From positions 1 through 12,921 of the forward strand of contig JAISBQ010000124.1 of the NCBI GenBank assembly GCA_031266115.1: a stretch of DNA of 12,921 bases. Reading direction: 5' to 3'. A program made the translations under genes and the position numbers. A model generated the notes under the pieces. The model saw only the letters and a program-made list of their open reading frames with translations, was not told where the DNA came from and made no database searches. Shown piece after piece: positions 6,128 through 11,304 of the stretch; within the stretch, counting starts at the first letter, position 1; every line of letters begins with the position of its first letter. Source of the stretch: Bifidobacteriaceae bacterium. GTDB taxonomy: Bacteria; Actinomycetota; Actinomycetes; Actinomycetales; WQXJ01.

Positions 6128-7189
6128 GTGCGCGGTTTTGGAATGCATTCGGTGGGAAACGTCGGATGGCTCGAGAAGGACAGGCCGGCGTGCGGGCCGC
6201 TCGATGCCATCGTCCGTCCCACCATGGTGGCCCCGTGTAGCTCAGATACCCACGTCAGCCACGGTGGCTCGGGGCCGCGGGAGAATCTGATCCTCGGCCA
6301 TGAGGCTGTCGGGATCGTCGACGAGGTCGGCAGCGACGTTGCGTCCATCAAGCCGGGGGATTACGTGGTTGTCCCCTGTGTGACGCCACACTGGCTCGCC
6401 CCTGGCGTCCAGAACTCCCGGTCCACGTCGCACGATGTCGGACCGTTCGGGTCGTTCAAGCTCGTGGGTTCCAAGGACGGCGTCATGGCGGAGTTCTTCC
6501 ACGTCAACCTTGCCGATGCCAACCTCACCACGTTGCCCGAGGGAGTCAGCCCCGAGGCCGCGTTGATGATCGTGGACATGATGTCGACCGGCTTCCATGG
6601 AGCCGAGGCGGCCGATATTGAGACAGGCGACACCGTCGTGGTGATCGGCATCGGCCCCGTCGGGCTCATGGCCATTGCTGGGGCGGGGCTGCATGGGGCC
6701 GGGCGGCTCATCGCCGTCGGCACCCGGCCGGCCGCGATTGATGTTGCCAGGGCCTACGGCGCCACCGATGTCATCTCCTACAAGGCAGGTCCCATCGACG
6801 CCCAAGTGCGAGAGATGACCGGTGGCGTGGGCGCCGATCGCGTGATTGTTGCCGGCGGTTCGGGTGAGACGTTCGTCCAGGCGATCAGGATGACCCGGCC
6901 CACGGGGATTGTCTCCAATATCAACTTCTTCGACATCTCCGATGTCTTCGCTATCCCCGCACTCGATTGGGGACTGGGAATGATCAATGTCGACATCCGC
7001 GGGGGATTCTGCCCCGGTGGAGCGGTGAGGATGGAGAAGTTGCTCGACGTGGTCAAGTATGGCCGCTGCGACCCCACCAAGATCATCTCCCACCGGTTCA
7101 CCGGATTCGACCAGATCCCGGATGCGTTCGAATTGATGGACGTCAAAGCTCCGGATTTGATCAAGCCCGTGGTCCATCTGGACGCGTAA
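6128..7189 (+). CDS. NADP-dependent zinc secondary alcohol dehydrogenase
   Basis: This 353-residue protein matches the C. beijerinckii/Thermoanaerobacter secondary alcohol dehydrogenases in length and throughout the sequence. These tetrameric cytoplasmic enzymes interconvert 2-propanol-type alcohols and ketones. Zinc ligands are visible as Cys37 (VAPCSSDTH), His58 with Glu59 (LGHEAVG) and Asp150 (MIVDMMSTGFHGAE). The Rossmann motif is VIGIGPVGLM (172-181). Gly198, Thr199, Arg200 and Tyr218 correspond to the residues that bind the NADP 2'-phosphate in the clostridial enzyme (Gly198, Ser199, Arg200, Tyr218), so NADP(H) preference is predicted. It seems to be a single-gene unit, with its own Shine-Dalgarno and a 12-bp hairpin 6 bases after the stop. 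The physiological substrate may be another short-chain or diol/ketone compound. No partner gene for a pathway is nearby. Confidence 0.93.
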   Translation: MRGFGMHSVGNVGWLEKDRPACGPLDAIVRPTMVAPCSSDTHVSHGGSGPRENLILGHEAVGIVDEVGSDVASIKPGDYVVVPCVTPHWLAPGVQNSRSTSHDVGPFGSFKLVGSKDGVMAEFFHVNLADANLTTLPEGVSPEAALMIVDMMSTGFHGAEAADIETGDTVVVIGIGPVGLMAIAGAGLHGAGRLIAVGTRPAAIDVARAYGATDVISYKAGPIDAQVREMTGGVGADRVIVAGGSGETFVQAIRMTRPTGIVSNINFFDISDVFAIPALDWGLGMINVDIRGGFCPGGAVRMEKLLDVVKYGRCDPTKIISHRFTGFDQIPDAFELMDVKAPDLIKPVVHLDA

Positions 7190-7195
7190 TCGGCG

Positions 7196-7225
7196 CTGGG
7201 AGGGCGCGGAAAAGCGCCCTCCCAG
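7196..7225. terminator. Strong 12-bp hairpin between convergent genes
   Basis: CTGGGAGGGCGC (7196-7207) pairs perfectly with GCGCCCTCCCAG (7214-7225) around the loop GGAAAA. It lies 6 bases after the dehydrogenase stop and 11 bases beyond the stop of the converging gene, so it can serve both. There is no T-tract on either side. Confidence 0.8.
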
Positions 7226-7236
7226 GGTCTCGGGCA

Positions 7237-10200
7237 CTACCGGCGTGTCGCCGTAATCGTGTACGGGCCGGTCTTGGTATTGGTTACCTTCTGCGAGTGG
7301 TTGCGCAGGCCGAGATAGTAGACCTGTCCGCTTGTCAACGTGTAGGTGATCTGGAAGTTGGAGCCGGGGCCGGAGTCTAGATTAGAGGCGATGATGATGC
7401 CGCTGGCGTTGAACAGGTACCCATCGACGTTCCCGGTCGCGGCGGAGACAAACCGGTAGGACGCTGTCGCTGGGGCGGTGAATGAGAAGTAGTCGACATC
7501 GTCGCCGAGTTCCAGGCTTCCCGCCTGGGTGGGCGTTGTCGCGATGTTCCACGCACTCGCTGTCGCGATGGTCGACCCGTGGTCGTCAACCGCACCGGGT
7601 TGGTGGACCGGGATATAGGCGACCGCTCCGTTGGCGGTCAGCGTCACCACCGCGTCGCGGGCCGATCTCGACGCATTGAACTCCGCGGTGAGCTTCACCA
7701 CTCGTCCTGACTTGCCGGACTTCGGGCTGAGCTTGAGCCACGAGGCGCTCGATGTGCCCGCCCACGTCGACTGGTTGGTGGTGACCGTCACCGAGAGCTC
7801 GGCGCCGGTCTGCGGTGGTGACCATGAGGCGTGGGTGGCCGAGACTGTCGCCGCCTGCGGGACTACCGCATCGATCCGGTAGGGGCCAGTGTTGGTGTTG
7901 CTCGCCTTCTGGGAAGAATTGCGAATGCCGAGGTAATACCGGCTCGACGCAGTCAGGGCGCAGGTGACCTTGAAGTTCGACCCAGGCCCCGAATCGAGAT
8001 TGGACGCGATCTGGCCCCCGGCTGAATTGAAGAGGTAGCCGCTGACGTTGCCTGTCGCGTCCGAGGTGAAGGTGTAGGTACCCGACACCGGTGCGACGAA
8101 GGCGAAATAGTCGACATCGTCCCCGACTTCCAGGCTGCCCGTCACTCGCGGGGTCGAGGCGATGTCCCATGTGCTCGCGGAGGCGATGGTCGAACCGTGG
8201 TCATCGACCCTGCCGGGCTGCGTGATACTCACCTGGCTGGCGGCGCCGTTAGCGGTGAGCCTCACCACCGCCACACGGGCAGACGTGGTCGTATTGAGAG
8301 CAGCGGTGAGAGTGACGGCCCGCCCAGAGCTGCCGGACCTGGGGCTGATTGTCAACCACGAGGAGTCGGATGTCCCACTCCAGGATGATTGGTTGGTGGT
8401 CACGGTGACCGATGTCGTTCCGCCGGTCTGTGGGGCGGTCCACGCGGCCGTACTCACCGACACGCCAGCAATGAGCGCCGGATTGAACGTGGGCTGGTAA
8501 CCGCGACCGCCGGGTGGGTTGTCGGGGTCATCGCCGAGTTCGGCGATGAAGTCGGCCGATAGCCGGTCGACCGTGGGCTGGCCGTCGCCGTGATACGCGA
8601 TTGTGCCGAGATAGTTGTAGCCCTTGCTTCCGCACCAGATGCCCCGATTGGCGAACCGCACCGAATACTGGGGGATATCACGCAGATTCTCATAGCCATC
8701 TGGAAGCCACAGGGCGACGGCATATTCGCCAGGTGCCATATCATTGGGAAGTGCCACCGAGGTGTCAAGAATATTGTGGCCGCTGCGCCAGGTGCGCACA
8801 TCCACGTCCGTCAGCTCGATGTTGTAGCGGTTGATGCCGTTATCGAAGACAACAAACACGGGGCGAGGCCTGATGATACCCGCGTAGCCATCGTTGTAGA
8901 TCTGTGCCGTGACACCGACGGTGTCGCCTCGCCCGGCGGCGGTTGTCAGCTCGACCGTATCGAGGCGGAGTCTATAGCCGAGCTTGCGATCAAGGCGGGT
9001 ATAGGCGCTCTCCGCGGGATCGTTGCCGGCGGCGCGCAGCCTCGTATCCTTCCAGAAGTCGAGGTGCCTCACGTGCCAGCTGCGGTTGACCAGGGTGACC
9101 TTTCTCGCCGCGGATTCACTCAGCGCCAACTGTGCACCGGCATCGACCACGCTGGTCATGGTCAACGGATCGTCGTCCGAACCGAACTCGTACCCATCGT
9201 CGGGGTACCAGGAGGTCTCCCCGTGCTGCATCACGTCACCGCCATACGATGTCACGAGGCGATTCGCATGCGCAGCGACATCCTCGACCTGGTCGTATGT
9301 TCGGCCCGGGTCCCAATACGGGGAGAATGTGTCCGCCCAGCCGCCGGCGCGTGTATGGCTCAGCACGAACGACACGTAGGAATCGTCGTGCAGGCCCAGC
9401 CGGTCACGTTGTGCCAGGGTCAACGGGGACGCACCCTGCGGGGGGTTCCCTGCCAACGCCTCGATCTCCATCAGGAATTCGACATAACGGAGGGAAACGG
9501 GGATGGTGTCAGGTGTGTGGTCGAGTAGGTGTTTGATCAGCCGATAACGCCGCGCGCCCTGTTCTGGAGAGTCGATATCAGTGGTTGGCATCCCATTGAT
9601 GTATTCAGGGCGGTCTTCTCGAAGGTACGCCGCGCTGTCCACCATGACATAGTCATCGTCACTGTGCCATTCACCCCATGGGCCAAGTATCCCGGCATCC
9701 AGGCTCTCCACGATATCGGCGTTCTCGGTGATGACCGCGCCCAACTGCTCGATGTGTCGGATGTAGTTGGCCTCGGTGAGCATCGGTGTCGACTCATCCG
9801 CGTACACGATGCGCAGAATGACCTTCATCCGGGCCTCGCGTATGACCTGCAAAGCTCTGGAGATTTCATCCACGAAGGACTGCGGCAACTCGGGTGCATC
9901 AACGTACTCGTTGAGGTAGATGTTGGCGTCCAGCACCGTCACGCGATCCTCGCGCAATTCGTTCAAGAGCTCCAGGTACTCACCGCCAAAACGCCAGGCG
10001 TCATATTCCGGATCGGTGAGCCATTCAGCGTAGTCTGCGTCGAAATCCTGCGGGTGAAGATAGTCAAACCCTGAGAAGTTCTCAAAGTACCCCCGGCCAG
10101 GGTTGGCGATGACGTTGGTGAAATCCGGCGCATATGCGAAGGTCTGGGTCTGCCCGATCGCCGAGCCTGTGGCGGGAGTTGCCGGCAACAACAGTACCGC

Positions 10201-10260
10201 GAATGCCATCGCGAGTGCCATCGCACTCGCGCCGATTCGGTGGATATGACACATCTTCAC
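7237..10260 (-). CDS. Secreted DUF4874/DUF4832 protein with two BACON-PPC modules
   Basis: This is a 1007-residue exported protein. Residues 1-33 form a signal peptide: basic start (MKMCHIHR), hydrophobic core (AMALAMAFAVLLLP) and a small-residue cleavage region near TPATGSA. Residues ~40-215 resemble DUF4874 (FTNVIANPGRGYFENF at 47-62; ILGPWGEWHS at 191-200). Residues ~235-545 resemble DUF4832. These two families usually occur together in secreted bacterial proteins thought to act on carbohydrates; the Glu in GPWGEWH is a possible catalytic acid, which is my inference. Then come BACON-like domains at ~598-684 and ~803-889 (SSWLTISPRSGSSGRAVTL; ASWLKLSPKSGKSGRVVKL; both ending in QPG). A PPC-like domain follows each, at ~685-800 and ~890-1007 (GDDVDYF, LDSGPGSNF, YYLG). 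BACON is a proposed carbohydrate- or mucin-binding fold. The GTG start has an AGGAGG site 7 bases upstream. An ATG two codons later is the alternative. No cell-wall anchor is visible. Confidence 0.9.
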   Translation of the reverse strand: MKMCHIHRIGASAMALAMAFAVLLLPATPATGSAIGQTQTFAYAPDFTNVIANPGRGYFENFSGFDYLHPQDFDADYAEWLTDPEYDAWRFGGEYLELLNELREDRVTVLDANIYLNEYVDAPELPQSFVDEISRALQVIREARMKVILRIVYADESTPMLTEANYIRHIEQLGAVITENADIVESLDAGILGPWGEWHSDDDYVMVDSAAYLREDRPEYINGMPTTDIDSPEQGARRYRLIKHLLDHTPDTIPVSLRYVEFLMEIEALAGNPPQGASPLTLAQRDRLGLHDDSYVSFVLSHTRAGGWADTFSPYWDPGRTYDQVEDVAAHANRLVTSYGGDVMQHGETSWYPDDGYEFGSDDDPLTMTSVVDAGAQLALSESAARKVTLVNRSWHVRHLDFWKDTRLRAAGNDPAESAYTRLDRKLGYRLRLDTVELTTAAGRGDTVGVTAQIYNDGYAGIIRPRPVFVVFDNGINRYNIELTDVDVRTWRSGHNILDTSVALPNDMAPGEYAVALWLPDGYENLRDIPQYSVRFANRGIWCGSKGYNYLGTIAYHGDGQPTVDRLSADFIAELGDDPDNPPGGRGYQPTFNPALIAGVSVSTAAWTAPQTGGTTSVTVTTNQSSWSGTSDSSWLTISPRSGSSGRAVTLTAALNTTTSARVAVVRLTANGAASQVSITQPGRVDDHGSTIASASTWDIASTPRVTGSLEVGDDVDYFAFVAPVSGTYTFTSDATGNVSGYLFNSAGGQIASNLDSGPGSNFKVTCALTASSRYYLGIRNSSQKASNTNTGPYRIDAVVPQAATVSATHASWSPPQTGAELSVTVTTNQSTWAGTSSASWLKLSPKSGKSGRVVKLTAEFNASRSARDAVVTLTANGAVAYIPVHQPGAVDDHGSTIATASAWNIATTPTQAGSLELGDDVDYFSFTAPATASYRFVSAATGNVDGYLFNASGIIIASNLDSGPGSNFQITYTLTSGQVYYLGLRNHSQKVTNTKTGPYTITATRR
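7240..8469 (-). repeat. Tandem BACON-PPC module duplication inside the secreted protein
   Basis: Residues ~598-800 (8469 down to 7861) and ~803-1007 (7854 down to 7240) are two copies of the same ~204-residue two-domain unit. Shared runs include VDDHGSTIA, GDDVDYF, ASNLDSGPGSNF and NTGPY/TGPY. Synonymous changes are common between the copies, so the duplication is older than the one in the FIVAR gene. Confidence 0.88.
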
Positions 10261-10267
10261 TTCGCTG

Positions 10268-10273
10268 CCTCCT
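10268..10273 (-). promoter_or_regulatory. Shine-Dalgarno of the secreted DUF4832 protein
   Basis: On the minus strand a perfect AGGAGG lies 7 bases before the GTG at 10260, choosing that codon over the ATG at 10254. Confidence 0.85.
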
Positions 10274-10283
10274 ATGGCGCGAG

Positions 10284-10311
10284 ATTGTCAGGGTCGGGTG
10301 GTGCGTATCAA
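10284..10311 (-). promoter_or_regulatory. Candidate promoter of the DUF4832 gene
   Basis: Read on the minus strand, TTGATA (10306-10311, 5 of 6 to the -35 consensus) and GACAAT (10284-10289, 4 of 6 to the -10) are 16 bases apart. The -10 box is 23 bases upstream of the GTG, leaving a short leader that contains the Shine-Dalgarno. No operator was recognised. Confidence 0.45.
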
Positions 10312-10614
10312 GCGAAAGCAGGGTACCAGAGGAGCCGGGGCTGAGGAGGACGTGTGTCCGTGCCACCTACGGCCTCGGCGAAGTCCACGTGTCGGGCCGG
10401 TGGATGGCTGGTGGTCGGTGCTGTCAGCTTGAACCCTGCGTGACGCCCCCGACTTTGGCCTCCACTTGTCGCGCACTGTCACCCCAGCTCGTCACCTGGT
10501 CCCCACATTCCCGTCGCACCCGTCCCCGACCTGTCGACCCTTCACGTTCCCGGGCTCGAATCGCCGGTTTGGGCCCGAGATCCTGAAGCTTTCTAATGGG
10601 CGCGGCGCCAGGAC

Positions 10615-10694
10615 GGGCGGGCACGGGTGGGTGGTGACGGGCATGGGCGTGGCGGCCCCAGGCGCGGCGGGCGTGGGTGGGAGGTGATGGCGGG
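10615..10694 (+). other. G-run clusters (G-quadruplex motif)
   Basis: Four GGG runs at 10615-10617, 10619-10621, 10625-10627 and 10629-10631 with loops of 1, 3 and 1 bases fit the standard G-quadruplex pattern. Further runs are at 10639-10641 and 10645-10647. A second cluster has runs at 10669, 10675, 10679 and 10692. The two clusters share similar sequence about 50 bases apart. A fold on the plus strand is possible; a role is not shown. Confidence 0.45.
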
Positions 10695-10734
10695 CAGGCT
10701 GCCGGTGCAGGAATGACCCTGTGTGTGGAGGCCG

Positions 10735-10789
10735 TGACCGTGCTGGGCGATCGTGGCGGCGCGATCATGACCGTGCTGGGCGATCGTGG
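10735..10789 (+). repeat. 22-base direct repeat, period 33
   Basis: A 22-base element beginning TGACCGTGCTGGGCGATC occurs identically at 10735-10756 and 10768-10789, separated by 11 bases. It leads directly into the inverted-repeat cluster at 10794. The period is a multiple of three, but no start or ribosome site supports translation. Confidence 0.85.
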
Positions 10790-10793
10790 TGAC

Positions 10794-10959
10794 ATCGAGA
10801 TCGTCGAATACCAGGCTCCGGAACTCTCCAGGAGCATCGACATTGTCGAATACCAGGCTTCCATCGCCCGTGGAGCCCGATTTCGGCATCGGAGCCTGGT
10901 ATTCGGCAATCTCGATTTGTTGACACCCCCGTGGAGCCTGGTATTCGGCAATCTCGATT
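10794..10959. repeat. Four-copy palindromic repeat cluster (two forward, two reversed)
   Basis: A 24-base element with the core GTCGAATACCAGGCT lies forward at 10794-10817 and 10836-10859. Its reverse complement (AGCCTGGTATTCGGC...) lies at 10893-10916 and 10935-10958. The reversed copies are identical over 27 bases (10891-10917 and 10933-10959). The forward copies differ from each other at 2 positions and from the reversed ones at 2 positions each. Copies are spaced 42 bases apart in both arms, with a 33-base centre, so a transcript could fold into a two-tier hairpin with outer copies pairing and inner copies pairing. Two substitutions would be G-U pairs. I do not recognise the family. A small non-autonomous or REP-like element, or a structured RNA, are the main options. 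Confidence 0.85.
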
Positions 10960-10968
10960 CGCTCCGGC

Positions 10969-11030
10969 GACAGCTCCGCTGTCCCCCAGGCCTGTCCGGC
11001 ACCGTGCACCATCACCCCAGAGGGGACAGG
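10969..11030. other. Two hairpins downstream of the repeat cluster
   Basis: GACAGC (10969-10974) pairs with GCTGTC (10978-10983) around TCC. CCTGTCC (10991-10997) pairs with GGACAGG (11024-11030) around a 26-base loop that holds a smaller CCCC/GGGG hairpin (11015-11025). They could be part of one folded transcript with the repeats upstream. Confidence 0.4.
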
Positions 11031-11090
11031 ACACGCGCGGCCCACTCCTCCACCAGGATCGTCCGCCTGCCTGACCTCCTCACCGTCAAG

Positions 11091-11164
11091 CCCACAGACA
11101 CGACACCCAACAACACCCCACCCAGCCACCAAACCCGCACCCCGACACTGGACCCACCTCCCCA
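11091..11164 (+). other. C-rich, G-poor tract (possible Rho-utilisation site)
   Basis: In 11101-11160 I count 34 C, 18 A, 6 G and 2 T, a strong strand bias against the mixed background. C-rich, G-poor, unstructured RNA is where Rho loads. A plus-strand transcript from the repeat region would carry it. No annotated gene would supply that transcript, so the role is open. Confidence 0.35.
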
Positions 11165-11205
11165 GATCGCCGACTTTCACCTTTGAGGGCTACCACAGGC
11201 GATGT

Positions 11206-11224
11206 CGGCCCCAGAACGGGGCCG
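11206..11224. terminator. 7-bp GC hairpin upstream of metG
   Basis: CGGCCCC (11206-11212) pairs perfectly with GGGGCCG (11218-11224) around AGAAC. It follows the C-rich tract and lies 67 bases before the metG promoter. It may end a plus-strand transcript from the repeat region. There is no T-tract. Confidence 0.4.
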
Positions 11225-11263
11225 TGCCACCGCAGGGGGTGTGTGCATCATCCCTTGTTCAGG

Positions 11264-11285
11264 GGCGCCCTGGCGCCCTGGCGCC
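11264..11285. repeat. Tandem GGCGCC palindromes before the metG promoter
   Basis: GGCGCCCT occurs at 11264 and 11272 and a third GGCGCC at 11280-11285, giving three palindromic hexamers with an 8-base period just upstream of the -10 box. They replace any -35-like sequence. They may be a regulator site or a simple GC-rich slippage repeat. Confidence 0.5.
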
Positions 11286-11290
11286 GGCCG

Positions 11291-11304
11291 TACACTGGGG
11301 GCCC
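11291..11304 (+). promoter_or_regulatory. metG -10 box, leaderless start
   Basis: TACACT (11291-11296) fits TANNNT and ends 8 bases before the ATG at 11305. No Shine-Dalgarno precedes the ATG. Transcription is therefore expected to begin at or very near the start codon, which leaves no room for a leader riboswitch or T-box. Confidence 0.6.

Larger units (their letters stand above)
10312..11290. other. About 1 kb gene-poor, repeat-rich intergenic region
   Basis: No frame here has a plausible start with a ribosome site together with a recognisable protein. The open frames that cross it are low-complexity Arg/Pro/Ser sequences, as expected from GC-rich non-coding DNA. Composition changes along it. 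About 10441-10550 is C-rich, 10600-10700 is G-rich, 10735-10959 holds direct and inverted repeats, and 11091-11164 is C- and A-rich with very little G. It lies between the divergent secreted-protein gene and metG. The first ~300 bases (10312-10600) show nothing I can name. Confidence 0.6.

Noticed and set aside
10541..10600. tRNA gene suggested by TCGAATC at 10556-10562
   Set aside because: The flanking bases do not form a T-stem, and no acceptor, D or anticodon arm can be built on either strand.
10794..10959. CRISPR array
   Set aside because: There are only four copies, two of them inverted, with 18-base gaps and no cas genes nearby. A CRISPR has repeats in one direction.
10424..11186. Overlapping open frames on both strands in the intergenic region (about 190 and 170 residues)
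   Set aside because: They have low complexity, no ribosome sites and no recognisable domains, and the repeats are open on both strands at once, which fits non-coding structure better.
11200..11304. T-box or S-adenosylmethionine riboswitch for metG
   Set aside because: The -10 box 8 bases before the ATG leaves no leader, and no T-box motif is visible upstream.
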